In this document: positions 8,480 through 16,922 of the stretch, in pieces
Position numbering within the stretch: the stretch's first letter is position 1
Layout: each line of letters begins with the position of its first letter
NCBI GenBank assembly: GCA_964567295.1
Contig: CAZMLU010000003.1
Span: forward strand, 4,928 to 68,927
Source of the DNA: SLJK01 sp964567295
GTDB lineage: Bacteria; Bacillota; Dethiobacteria; DTU022; UBA8154
DNA length: 64,000 nucleotides
Reading direction: 5' to 3'
Position numbers and translations under genes: made by a program
Notes under the pieces: generated by a model
What the model saw: only the letters and a program-made list of their open reading frames with translations
The model's database searches: none
What the model was told of the DNA's origin: nothing

Positions 8480-9391
8480 TCAACCATTGTTAGTATTGGG
8501 AAAAGAGCTGCTGCTCTCCACCAAAACCTGAAACAACTTTATTATTGCAGAGTTATCCTCACCTCCCAGGCCTTTATCGCGAGCCGCTGAAAAATACTTA
8601 TGAGATAATTGCCCAAAAGCCGGTATATAGCCTGCTTTTTCGCCTATATCCAGGGCCAGCCCCATGTCCTTAAGCAAAAGAGCGGTGCTAAAGCCAGGGT
8701 CAAATTCTCCAGGGAGAATATATGATAAGGCTTTTTCATGCAGGCAATAACTGCCCGCAGAAGCACCTTGAAGAATATCCACCATGCGGTCCAGCTCGAT
8801 CCCCATCTTTTCTCCCAGGGCTAAAATTTCTGCAGCAGCACACATGTTGGCGGCGTAAAGCAGATTATTCAACAATTTTAGTAAAAGTCCATTGCCGGCT
8901 TTGCCCACATAATGAATGTTTTCTCCCAAAACTTGAAAAATCTCATCGCACTTTAGAAACGTTTCTTTTCTCCCACCAACCATGAGGCTCAACGTTCCCT
9001 TTTGGGCACGATGCATGCCGCCGCTGACTGGGGCGTCTAACATTTCCCCTTTTTTCGCTTCAACCTCCAGGTGAATTCTTTGGGTAAGATCAAGCGAAGA
9101 TGTACTCATATCAATAAAGATTTTGCCCTCGCCCATTTCCTGTATAATACCTTCCCTGCCCAGCACAACCGCTTCTATATCCGCAGGCTGAGGGAGCATG
9201 GAAATAATAATGTCCGCCCGGACCGCCAACTCCCTGCTGGAGGAGGCAGGCTGAGCCCCGCCTGTTACCAAGGGCTGTATCTTTTCAAATACCTGGTCGT
9301 ATACCACCACGGAATAACCCGCTTGAAGCAGCCGTTCTGCCATAGGCTTTCCCATTGTTCCCAGCCCGATAAAGCCGATAATTTCCTTCAT
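8480..9391 (-). CDS. NAD(P)-dependent beta-hydroxyacid dehydrogenase (3-hydroxyisobutyrate / 2-hydroxymethylglutarate dehydrogenase family)
   Basis: 303 residues. The N-terminal Rossmann motif is GFIGLGTMGKPMAERLL. The substrate loop is DAPVSGGMHRAQKGTL (family DxPVSGG). The catalytic Lys lies in LLLKLLNNLLYAANM. The C-terminal helical domain is complete (LLLKDMGLALDIGEKAGY). Family members reduce semialdehydes reversibly: 3-hydroxyisobutyrate, tartronate semialdehyde, or 2-formylglutarate in nicotinate fermentation (Hgd of E. barkeri). Association with an NdhFSLM-type hydroxylase favours the last, but alternatives cannot be excluded. The start follows GGGGAG. Confidence 0.85.
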   Translation of the reverse strand: MKEIIGFIGLGTMGKPMAERLLQAGYSVVVYDQVFEKIQPLVTGGAQPASSSRELAVRADIIISMLPQPADIEAVVLGREGIIQEMGEGKIFIDMSTSSLDLTQRIHLEVEAKKGEMLDAPVSGGMHRAQKGTLSLMVGGRKETFLKCDEIFQVLGENIHYVGKAGNGLLLKLLNNLLYAANMCAAAEILALGEKMGIELDRMVDILQGASAGSYCLHEKALSYILPGEFDPGFSTALLLKDMGLALDIGEKAGYIPAFGQLSHKYFSAARDKGLGGEDNSAIIKLFQVLVESSSSFPNTNNG

Positions 9392-9427
9392 GGTAAAAGC
9401 TCCCCTATTTTGCTCTTTCTATCTTAA

Positions 9428-10231
9428 CTAGACACCTTTCATTCCCTGCGAAAGATCTTCTTCTACCTTGAATCCAAGTTCTCTTGAGATATTGCGCACG
9501 CTTTCTAACAAGTAGGGAAGGAATCTTTTTTTCTGTTCCTCACCTATCCTGAAGGAGGGACCGACTATCGACAAACTGGCCAGAACAGTGCCATTTCCCT
9601 TTCTTATGGGAGCAGCAATGGCAGCAACACCATCCAGATGTTCACCTTCGCTAAGCGCATAGCCCTTTTTTCTAATATCTTTAATTTCACGCCATAACTG
9701 TTCATATTCTGTTACAGTGTTGTTCACAATAGACGGCAAGCCTTCTGCAATGATCTCCTCAATTCGCTCGTCGTGGAGAAAAGATAGCAAAACCTTGCGA
9801 GAGGCCCCGGCATGAAGGTACTCTCGGCTTCCGATTGGGGGAAGGTAAACCAAGGTGCTGCTTGAATCTATCCGCTCGATACAGATCCCTCGGCCTTTAT
9901 CTTCAATTTGCAAAGAAACTGTTTCATCGGTAATCTCTTTTAATTTTTTCATGTAGGGCAGAACAACATCCCTTAGTTTGGTCTGCTTTTTGACAAGGTA
10001 AGCCAGTTCCATAGGTTTATAACCGAGTTGATATTTCTTGCTCTCCTGCTCTTTTTTTATAAATCCGCTCTTTTCCAAGGCTGTTAAATGGCGAAAAACG
10101 GTTGCCTTAGACAACCCTGATAGTTTTACAAACTCGGAAAGTCCTATATGCTGCCTCTCAAGTGAAAACCAGTCCAGCAACCCAAGCGCAACCGTTACTG
10201 TTCTAGTCTCTTTTTCTATATTATTGGGCAT
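9428..10231 (-). CDS. IclR-family transcriptional regulator
   Basis: 267 residues from the chosen ATG at 10231. A GTG at 10243 is in frame but lies inside the likely ribosome site AAAGGTG, so I reject it as the start. An N-terminal winged helix-turn-helix (GLSEFVKLSGLSKATVFRHL) is followed by an IclR effector domain (residues about 90-255) with GRGICIERID and EGEHLDGVAAIAAPI. It is first in the minus-strand catabolic cluster and probably controls it in response to the substrate or a pathway intermediate. Repeated motifs just upstream may be its operators. Confidence 0.92.
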   Translation of the reverse strand: MPNNIEKETRTVTVALGLLDWFSLERQHIGLSEFVKLSGLSKATVFRHLTALEKSGFIKKEQESKKYQLGYKPMELAYLVKKQTKLRDVVLPYMKKLKEITDETVSLQIEDKGRGICIERIDSSSTLVYLPPIGSREYLHAGASRKVLLSFLHDERIEEIIAEGLPSIVNNTVTEYEQLWREIKDIRKKGYALSEGEHLDGVAAIAAPIRKGNGTVLASLSIVGPSFRIGEEQKKRFLPYLLESVRNISRELGFKVEEDLSQGMKGV

Positions 10232-10258
10232 AATGTGCTTCACCTTTCAAGGCTTATT

Positions 10259-10291
10259 GGTTTATTTAATGAACCACCGGTTTATTTATTG
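10259..10291. promoter_or_regulatory. Candidate IclR operator: 13-bp direct repeat, 20-bp period
   Basis: GGTTTATTTAATG (10259-10271) and GGTTTATTTATTG (10279-10291) differ at one base and start 20 bp apart, about two helical turns. The first copy is also part of a short palindrome (GGTT...AACC). The position, immediately upstream of the IclR-family gene, suits autoregulation. Confidence 0.45.
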
Positions 10292-10655
10292 TGATTAAAT
10301 ATTAAAGCTCTTTTCTACAATAGTCAATCATGCCATAGTCATGTCATATTTTATATTACCTTTCTTGATACTATCACCTGCTGTATGCTTTTAATTTTTT
10401 ATTATTTCTTCAATATTCTTTAAATGTGTCATATGAGTACTTATAATAATAAGGATATTATACTCGCACCATTCCCCTTCAGCAGTTTTTTCGCTTTCTT
10501 AATAGAGCTAAAAATGTTATACTTTTTGCACACAGTTCGATATCTGCTGTTGTAGTAAAACAGCCTGACTTACTTCTGCTGATTATAGTATAGACATAGA
10601 TAAAGACAATTTAATGTTGCATAAATTATCTGTAATATTCGGAGAGGAAATGAAA
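10292..10655. promoter_or_regulatory. Divergent iclR / prfC intergenic region
   Basis: About 360 nt of AT-rich sequence with no convincing ORF or structured RNA. A weak sigma-A-like element for prfC is CTGACT, 18-nt spacer, TATAGA, near 10566-10595. The ribosome site GGAGAGG at 10641-10647 decides the prfC start. Confidence 0.35.
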
Positions 10656-12257
10656 ATGGATTTAGCAATTAAAGACTTGGAAGAACAGGTTAAATGCAGG
10701 CGAACATTCGCCATCATCTCACACCCGGATGCCGGAAAAACAACTTTAACGGAAAGGCTCCTTCTCTTTGGAGGTGCTATCAGGCTGGCCGGCTCCATTA
10801 AAGGAAGAAAGACCAAAAAATATGCGGCCTCTGACTGGATGGAGATGGAGAGGCAGCGCGGCATCTCTATAACTTCCAGTGTTCTGCAGTTCTCTTATAA
10901 CGGATACCAGGTAAATCTACTGGATACCCCGGGGCACCAGGATTTCAGCGAGGACACTTACCGCACCCTTGCCGCCGCCGACAGCGCTTTAATGCTTATA
11001 GACATGGCCAAGGGAGTGGAAACGCAGACGGTTAAGCTATTTGAAGTATGCCGCATGCAAGGCATCCCCATTTTTACTTTTATCAACAAGCTGGACCACC
11101 ACGGCAGAGAACCCCTGGAACTCCTGGACGAAATAGAAAAGGTCCTCGGTATCGGCTCCTATCCCCTAAATTGGCCGGCCGGTCTGGGCTTCGGCAGTTA
11201 CGGTCTCTATGACAGACACTACCAGCGATTACTACTCTCCGCAAAAGGCCAACAAACAAAAATTATCTCGGCTAGCAGCGGAGGAATTAAAGATATGGCC
11301 ATCCAAAACGCTTTGGACAGTTACTCTTACAAGAAACTGCGAGCGGAGATAGAACTGCTGGAGGGTGCCGGCGAGGATTTTGAGCCAGAGAAAGTGAATA
11401 GAGGACAGCTGACACCGGTATTTTTCGGCAGTGCTTTAAGTGGTTTTGGAGTGGAGCCCTTCTTCCGCGAATTCTTAAGTCTCGCTCCACCGCCATCAGA
11501 GAAAAAAAGCAGTGCCGGCCTAATCGATCCGGCAACCCCCCGATTCTCCGGATTCATCTTCAAGATCCAGGCCAACATGAACCCTGCTCACCGCGACCGC
11601 ATCGCCTTTTTAAGGGTCTGCTCCGGAGAGTTCAAGCGTGACAAAATGGTTATCCATGCACGCACGGGAAAAAAAGTTAGGCTTTCCCAACCCCAGCAGT
11701 TCCTGGCCCAGAATCGTAATATAGTGGAGGAAGCTTACCCTGGGGACATTATCGGCTTGTTTGACCCGGGTCTTTACCAGATTGGGGATACCCTGGTCGA
11801 AGATGGTTCCTTTAGCTTTGATAGTCTGCCCCGTTTTTCCCCAGAACTTTTTGCCAAAGTTACTGCGCGCGATACCATGAAATATAAGCAGTTCCATAAA
11901 GGCCTTTCCCAATTGTCCGAGGAAGGCGCGGTCCAGCTCTACTGGGTGCCGGGGACAGAGGAGATTATCCTGGGAGTTGTGGGAGAACTCCAGTTTGAAG
12001 TTTTTCAGTACAGGCTACAGGAAGAGTACGGTGTGAAAATAAATCTGCGCCGCCTTTCCTACCAGCTGGCACGCTGGGTGAAAGACCCGGAACCGGAGCT
12101 GCTGCACAGCCTGAGAGGTTTTGTCGTCAGAGACGAACGAGGTGAGACAGTGGTCCTCTTTGAAAACGAATTTTACCTGGATTTGGCCTTAAAAAGGAAC
12201 CCGAATGCCGCACTCTATACCCTGGAAGAATATTCTAATTTGGAAAAAGAAAGGTAG
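10656..12257 (+). CDS. prfC: Peptide chain release factor 3
   Basis: 533 residues from the ATG at 10656, which lies 8 nt after GGAGAGG; ATGs at 10614 and 10650 are less well placed. The translational GTPase motifs are G1 (AIISHPDAGKTTL), switch II DTPGHQDFSEDTYRT and NKLD. The RF3-specific AADSALMLIDMAKGVE follows. Domain II and the C-terminal region (GVVGELQFEVFQYRL) complete a normal RF3 length. It recycles RF1/RF2 from the ribosome after peptide release in the cytoplasm. It stands alone between divergent iclR and an MFS gene 48 nt downstream. Confidence 0.95.
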   Translation: MDLAIKDLEEQVKCRRTFAIISHPDAGKTTLTERLLLFGGAIRLAGSIKGRKTKKYAASDWMEMERQRGISITSSVLQFSYNGYQVNLLDTPGHQDFSEDTYRTLAAADSALMLIDMAKGVETQTVKLFEVCRMQGIPIFTFINKLDHHGREPLELLDEIEKVLGIGSYPLNWPAGLGFGSYGLYDRHYQRLLLSAKGQQTKIISASSGGIKDMAIQNALDSYSYKKLRAEIELLEGAGEDFEPEKVNRGQLTPVFFGSALSGFGVEPFFREFLSLAPPPSEKKSSAGLIDPATPRFSGFIFKIQANMNPAHRDRIAFLRVCSGEFKRDKMVIHARTGKKVRLSQPQQFLAQNRNIVEEAYPGDIIGLFDPGLYQIGDTLVEDGSFSFDSLPRFSPELFAKVTARDTMKYKQFHKGLSQLSEEGAVQLYWVPGTEEIILGVVGELQFEVFQYRLQEEYGVKINLRRLSYQLARWVKDPEPELLHSLRGFVVRDERGETVVLFENEFYLDLALKRNPNAALYTLEEYSNLEKER

Positions 12258-12305
12258 GGCTTTACAGGGATTGATCAGCCACTGCTTTTCTTATAAGAGG
12301 GAAAA

Positions 12306-13532
12306 ATGCTCACCAAAACAACCGCTCTCATTTTCATTCTTAATGCTGCCCTATTCTTCTTCCAGGCCATGACCAAGAGCGTTTATCCTCCCCTGTTGTT
12401 ACCCTTCAGGGAAGAATTCTTAATCGATAACGCCCGGGCAGGTTTCCTGGTTACCCTGGTTTTCTTTGGCTATGCGCTGGCCCGTTTTCCCTCGGGAGTG
12501 TTGGCCGATAGGTGGGGATGCACCAAGACCATACTGGTGGGGAGCTTCGCCATGGCGGGTTCTTTCCTGGCGGTATCTTTTTCGACCGGTTATTATAGTA
12601 TGGCCTTTTTCACCGTTATACTGGGAATCAGCAGCGGCATCTATGTTACAGCAGGATATACCCTGGCTGTGATCATCGGGACAAGAAGCCACGCCGCCAA
12701 GGCTACCGCTGCTTTCGAATCCTTCGGCATGGTGGCAGGCATGCTTTCTCCCTTTGTGGTTACAGCTTTCATCCTTTATTTAGACTGGTCGTGGCTTTTT
12801 TTAACCCTCGGGTGTATTCTCCTGGGGGCAACGCTTCTATTATACCAGAAACGAAATAATGCTAGCACTTTGGAACAAGACATTTATAAAACGCCGGAAA
12901 AAGCAGAAAATAAGACAGGAAATATGCTCCAGGAAATGTTAGGAAGCCTGGCCGTTTTCCGCGAACCCTCGCTTAAGCGTTTTATTATCTGGAGCACCAT
13001 GGTGGGAGGGTTGGGAGCCATTTCCTGGACGGGAGTTAATGCATTTATTCCCACTTTTCTCGTGGAGGAGAAAGGCTACCACTATGACCGAGCAAACAGT
13101 ATGTTTGCGATTATTGCCTTCGCAGGCCTCATCACGAAGATAGGAGTTGGTTGGCTTGCCGACCGCCTTGGCAGCAGGCCGGTTTTGTTTTGCAATTTAT
13201 TGCTAAGCGTACTATTAATTTTCGCCCTGACTTTGGCCGAGGCGCACTGGCAACTTTTAGTCATTCTTGCACTGCTGGGGGCTACCTGCCTGAATACAAA
13301 TACCCTGATTAACTCCTACGTCTTGCGCAAAATGCCCCAGCGTTACCAGGGAAAAGGGTTTGGTCTTTTCTGCACCGCCTATACAATTATCTACAGCTGT
13401 GGTCCTTTCCTCACAGGGCTTATGTCTGTAACTGTGGGGTTGAGCGGGGCGCTCCGTCTGAGTGCGATAGGTGCCGCCGCTGCCATGCTGCTGGTTCTAT
13501 TTTACAGGCGGTGGCATCTTGCAGATCCTTGA
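12306..13532 (+). CDS. MFS transporter
   Basis: 408-residue major facilitator with 12 predicted membrane helices. The conserved loop between helices 2 and 3 is seen as GVLADRWGCTKTILVG, and the pseudo-repeat after helix 8 as GWLADRLGSRPVLF. The central cytoplasmic loop (residues about 185-215) is charged. The ATG follows AGAGGG. It could share a transcript with prfC, but there is no functional clue to the substrate; the fold resembles oxalate/nitrate-type and drug/metabolite carriers. Confidence 0.88.
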   Translation: MLTKTTALIFILNAALFFFQAMTKSVYPPLLLPFREEFLIDNARAGFLVTLVFFGYALARFPSGVLADRWGCTKTILVGSFAMAGSFLAVSFSTGYYSMAFFTVILGISSGIYVTAGYTLAVIIGTRSHAAKATAAFESFGMVAGMLSPFVVTAFILYLDWSWLFLTLGCILLGATLLLYQKRNNASTLEQDIYKTPEKAENKTGNMLQEMLGSLAVFREPSLKRFIIWSTMVGGLGAISWTGVNAFIPTFLVEEKGYHYDRANSMFAIIAFAGLITKIGVGWLADRLGSRPVLFCNLLLSVLLIFALTLAEAHWQLLVILALLGATCLNTNTLINSYVLRKMPQRYQGKGFGLFCTAYTIIYSCGPFLTGLMSVTVGLSGALRLSAIGAAAAMLLVLFYRRWHLADP

Positions 13533-13570
13533 AAACCTGGAGTTGCTTACCTAAACCACAATACTATAAA

Positions 13571-13598
13571 TTGATAAGCTCTTTTTTTGTGTTATTAT
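13571..13598 (+). promoter_or_regulatory. Putative sigma-A promoter of the universal stress protein
   Basis: TTGATA, a 16-nt spacer and TATTAT lie 26 nt upstream of the start of the stress-protein gene, followed by GAAGGAGG. A reasonable match by eye only. Confidence 0.35.
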
Positions 13599-13623
13599 GT
13601 ATTTTGAAGAAGGAGGTAATAAA

Positions 13624-14099
13624 ATGAAAATTTTAGTTTGCACTGACAGATCAGGAGAATGCAAAGAGGCCTTAGAAGAAGCTCCTGCAATTGCCGAAAG
13701 ATATAATCCTGATGAGGTTGCAATAATTCATGTTTATCAAGCCCAAGAAAGCATTACTCCCATGGGTTACGTAACAAAAGAAAGATTAGATGAACTTACA
13801 AACTTGCAGGAACAACATAAAGAAGAGGCAGATAAACTCCTATCGGATGCCCAAGAAGTTTTTGAAAAGAAAAACATTAAAGCCAGAAAATCTTGGCCGA
13901 AAGGGCATCCTTTGAATCTCCCTCTGATGTTATTACAAAGGTGGTTTTAGAAGAGGGGTTTGATATGGTTATTGCTTGCGGCAGTGGGCGCGGCGGCTTT
14001 AGAAAAATTTTCCGTAAGCTCAGAAAAATGGGCTCCCGGAAAGACAAAGCAAAGTTCAAAGTGATACCTTCTTTATTCCTCCGATCTAAAAACGACTAA
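13624..14099 (+). pseudogene. Universal stress protein (UspA family), frameshifted
   Basis: The first frame opens normally (MKILVCTDRSGECKEALEEA) behind GGAGG, with a UspA N-terminal strand and helix. At an A4 run near 13887-13890 the family sequence jumps to the -1 frame. That frame continues with AERASFESPSDVITK and EGFDMVIACGSGRGGF, which includes the family ATP-loop glycines. After about 13990 the usual C-terminal GSVS...VLVV strand is missing. A third-frame stretch, SVSSEKWAP, at about 14008 looks like its remains. Two or more indels are therefore likely. The base composition is more AT-rich than the neighbours. It may be a pseudogene or a sequencing error; a programmed -1 shift is less likely. 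Confidence 0.7.
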
Positions 14100-14110
14100 C
14101 ATATTACTGG

Positions 14111-14145
14111 AAAACTCCCGCACCTCTAAAGGTTGCGGGAGTTTT
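14111..14145 (+). terminator. Rho-independent terminator
   Basis: AAAACTCCCGCACC and GGTTGCGGGAGTTTT form a 13-14 bp stem with one bulge and a 6-nt loop, ending in TTTT. It lies between the convergent stress-protein remnant and the AEC carrier and could serve both. Confidence 0.8.
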
Positions 14146-14215
14146 ATCTTTGGATCCTGGATTTCCGACCACTCATAACAAGGTGGGCGGGAAAAGCGCA
14201 CCGGTCCGGCCGACA

Positions 14216-15178
14216 TCACGGCATGGGAAAAATTCTGTTGAACAGCAAAAACATCCCCGGAATAGTGATAATAGAAAAAAGGAAGCTACCCAGGATGTAC
14301 TGGTTAGCCAGGGAAACATTTCCCCCCATCTCCGCCACCCGGATGGGAATCCCTGTGATGGGAGGAACAGCGCTCTGCAAAAAGATGATGAGTGCGATAT
14401 GATAAGATGGCTGTACCAGGGAGAGCAGGCCTATAAAGACCAGGGGAAAGAAAACGTTTTTCATGGCAACAAATTTAAGAACTTCCTTGAAAAATATTTT
14501 CCCTTTCTTTTGAAAGTCAATATAGAGACTTCCCCCAAGGATAATCATGATTAAGGGTAGGGTCATGGCGCCCAACATATCGAACATGTTCACTATAAAA
14601 AAGGGGAGATACTGCTCCGCACCAGACAATACGATGGCCATGGCCAGCAGCGTGACGATCAGCACGGGGTTAAAGATGCGCTGCAGGTTTAAAACCGGCT
14701 GCTGGTTTTCACCGGCCGGCCGGCCGGTGAAAAAAAGATAGTAGGTGCTGAAAAAGAGCACGGGGTGGAAGATGATAAAGATAAAGAGCTGCACCAGGTA
14801 AAGAGACCCGGAACCATAAAGCCCTTCGATGATAATGATGGGGAAAAAGAGGCCATTTTGGAAAAACAGGCTGACGGTGAATTCGCTCCGGAAAGCACCC
14901 CTCACCAGAAACCGAGCCGGCAGGGTAATTGCCAGGGCGACGGCGGCAAACACAAACCACCAGAGAGGGATTTGCCACCAATCAGGGACCTTTTGGGGGT
15001 CAAAATTCATGATAATACTGGCAAAAACAACACTGGGAAGAGCGATATCAATAGCCAACCGTGAAAGTACAGCTATAACATCTTCTGGAATGATACCCCT
15101 TCGCAAAATATAAAACCCCAGCACGCCGATGCCAATTATAGCCAAAACCGATTGAAAAACAACGTTAAACAGTTCCAT
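14216..15178 (-). CDS. AEC-family (auxin efflux carrier-like) membrane transporter
   Basis: 320 residues with about ten membrane segments in the inverted-repeat arrangement of the AEC/Mem_trans family. Typical stretches are ILRRGIIPEDVIAVLSRLA near the N-terminus and GAMTLPLIMIILGGSLY in the second half. Bacterial relatives export or exchange organic acids such as malate and malonate. There is no obvious partner: the next gene in this direction is the USP remnant beyond a terminator. The ribosome site is weak. The substrate is unknown. Confidence 0.82.
   Translation of the reverse strand: MELFNVVFQSVLAIIGIGVLGFYILRRGIIPEDVIAVLSRLAIDIALPSVVFASIIMNFDPQKVPDWWQIPLWWFVFAAVALAITLPARFLVRGAFRSEFTVSLFFQNGLFFPIIIIEGLYGSGSLYLVQLFIFIIFHPVLFFSTYYLFFTGRPAGENQQPVLNLQRIFNPVLIVTLLAMAIVLSGAEQYLPFFIVNMFDMLGAMTLPLIMIILGGSLYIDFQKKGKIFFKEVLKFVAMKNVFFPLVFIGLLSLVQPSYHIALIIFLQSAVPPITGIPIRVAEMGGNVSLANQYILGSFLFSIITIPGMFLLFNRIFPMP
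14710..14729. repeat. 20-bp perfect GC palindrome inside AEC carrier gene
   Basis: CACCGGCCGGCCGGCCGGTG equals its own reverse complement. It encodes part of TGRPAGE in a predicted cytoplasmic loop. It may be a chance product of CCGG repeats. Confidence 0.6.
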
Positions 15179-15328
15179 AATTGATTTGTCATAACCTTTA
15201 CAAATAATTTCCTTATTATAACCATTTCTTCCGCCGGGAGCAAGTCAAAATCAACAGATATCCACTTTGAAAACTTAATGATTTACGCATTATTTGATAT
15301 AATATTTCTGCAGAGCCTGAAAGCGATC

Positions 15329-16771
15329 TCAGGCTTCGTGACCGCCTATTTTGTCAGCTCTGGAAAAGAGCTGGCCACCGCTGCTGAGAGAAGAAAGCCT
15401 GAATATACTCGTTGTCCCATAGCGTTCCCGGACGCTGTCCATGGCCCGATCCAGGGCTATTTTTCGTTCCCTGTTTTCCACGAGCGAAAGCTGGTATTCC
15501 TTAAAGTCCACCAGGCCTGTTAGGCTCACTCCCAGGGTCCTTACCGGCCTGCGGTCCCAGTTTGCGTGAAAAATCTGCAGCGCGAAGGAGTACACGTCCA
15601 TGGTAACGGCGCTGGGCTCCGGCAGCTTTAGCTGCCGCGAAAAGCCCGTGGGGACCGTAAAATCGGCCCCACGACAGTAGACATTTACCGTCCTGCCGGC
15701 CTTTCCCATCATCCTGGCCCTGCGACAGACCTCCTCGGTGATCTCCAGTAAGACTACCTCGATCTCCTTTTTCGCCCTATAATCCCGGGGGAGGGTCATG
15801 GCGTGCCCCACCCCTTTACGGCTATCCTGCGGCTCCAGCCCCGAGCAGACGGAAGAGCTGTCAATGCCGTGCGCGTTGAGCCACAGCAACTCTCCGTTGA
15901 CACCCCACCTTCTTTTTAGGTCTTCCTTTTGCATCATGGCCAAATGCTCTATGGTCCTTACCCCCATATTCATGAAATTGCGCTCCATCCTTGCTCCAAC
16001 CCCGAAGAGTTTTCTGATCGGCAAGGGCCAGGTATTTTCACAGTAGTTTTGGTAGCCCAGCCTGAAAAAGCCCTCGCTGTTTTTCTTGGCAAAACAGTCG
16101 CAGGCCATCTTGGCCTGGAGAGGATTTTCCCCTATACCGACGCGGCACCTGATTCGCAGCCTTTTCTGGATTTCGTCAGTGATAAGCTCTGCCATCTTCT
16201 CGGGAGCCCCGAAAATCCTTTCGCAACCCGTCATATCCAGAAATTGCTCGTCGATAGAATAGGGATGGACCCGGTCCGTAAAACAATTCAGTATTTCCGT
16301 GATCGCCAGGGAGGTTTTCAGGTAGCGCTGCATATGTGGCCTTACAAAGACAACCCCGGGGCAGAGTCTCGAGCATTCCCAAGCCGCCATGCCGGTCCTG
16401 ATCCCATAGGCCTTCGCTTCCCTGGTGGCCGCCAACACGATCCCGTGTCGCCTTTCGGGATCTCCGCAAACTACCACAGGCTTCCCGCGCAAAGAGGGGT
16501 TCTTGGCGACCTCCACGCTGGCATAGAAGGACTCTATATCGGCCAGGAGAATAATCCTGCCCCTGGCGAGGATACCTTTCTTCTCAAACTCCGTGCTGTT
16601 TCGCGAAGATTCTCGCAGGATACGCTTCCATAATTCGAGTTGCCATTCGTCTAATTCCGGCTCCTGCCGCAGATCCGCTTCCTGCACTCTCTTCGCACGC
16701 TCTTCCAGGGCTTGGGAGTGTTCGGGTAGCATAAAGCTGCTACAGGCAAACTGGTTGTCTATTTTTTTCAT
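15329..16771 (-). CDS. Y-family DNA polymerase (UvrX/YqjW-like) with N-terminal YolD-like domain
   Basis: 480 residues from the ATG at 16771, preceded by AAGGGG. Residues about 10-62 (MLPEHSQALEER ... PELDEWQLELW) resemble YolD-like proteins, which are separate genes beside UvrX in Bacillus. The catalytic core follows. Motifs are LADIESFYASVE (first metal ligand), the fingers sequence AATREAKAYGIRTGM, and YSIDEQFLDMTG with the Asp-Glu metal pair; SIDEQFLD is typical of the UvrX group. HhH thumb and little-finger domains complete it (GVGARMERNF; TLGVSLTGL). The product is a translesion polymerase. Divergent transcription from a self-cleaving repressor implies damage induction. Confidence 0.9.
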   Translation of the reverse strand: MKKIDNQFACSSFMLPEHSQALEERAKRVQEADLRQEPELDEWQLELWKRILRESSRNSTEFEKKGILARGRIILLADIESFYASVEVAKNPSLRGKPVVVCGDPERRHGIVLAATREAKAYGIRTGMAAWECSRLCPGVVFVRPHMQRYLKTSLAITEILNCFTDRVHPYSIDEQFLDMTGCERIFGAPEKMAELITDEIQKRLRIRCRVGIGENPLQAKMACDCFAKKNSEGFFRLGYQNYCENTWPLPIRKLFGVGARMERNFMNMGVRTIEHLAMMQKEDLKRRWGVNGELLWLNAHGIDSSSVCSGLEPQDSRKGVGHAMTLPRDYRAKKEIEVVLLEITEEVCRRARMMGKAGRTVNVYCRGADFTVPTGFSRQLKLPEPSAVTMDVYSFALQIFHANWDRRPVRTLGVSLTGLVDFKEYQLSLVENRERKIALDRAMDSVRERYGTTSIFRLSSLSSGGQLFSRADKIGGHEA

Positions 16772-16922
16772 GTTTATCGTCCCCTTTTTGACCATTATAC
16801 AAATAATGTTGCCATAAGTCTACATATTTTGGGCATATATTTTTCATCAAAAAATTTATTGTTGATTTTTGGTACACTATTGATTTATAATGTTTCCAAA
16901 GAGAAAAATGGAGGTATGGCAT
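16772..16922. promoter_or_regulatory. Divergent promoter/operator region of polymerase and S24 repressor
   Basis: Repressor promoter (+): TTGATT, 18 nt, TATAAT at 16862-16891. Polymerase promoter (-): TAGACT, 17 nt, TATAAT, i.e. bases 16822 down to 16794. The 12-mers AATAATGTTGCC (16802-16813, in the polymerase spacer) and TATAATGTTTCC (16886-16897, over the repressor -10) share 10 bases. CATTATACAAATAATG (16793-16808) is a perfect 6-bp inverted repeat on the polymerase -10. These are candidate operators, not proven sites. Confidence 0.5.

Noticed and set aside
15929..16633. 234-codon plus-strand frame inside the Y-family polymerase
   Set aside because: It is antisense to a clearly coding gene with all catalytic motifs; no family signature and no ribosome site.
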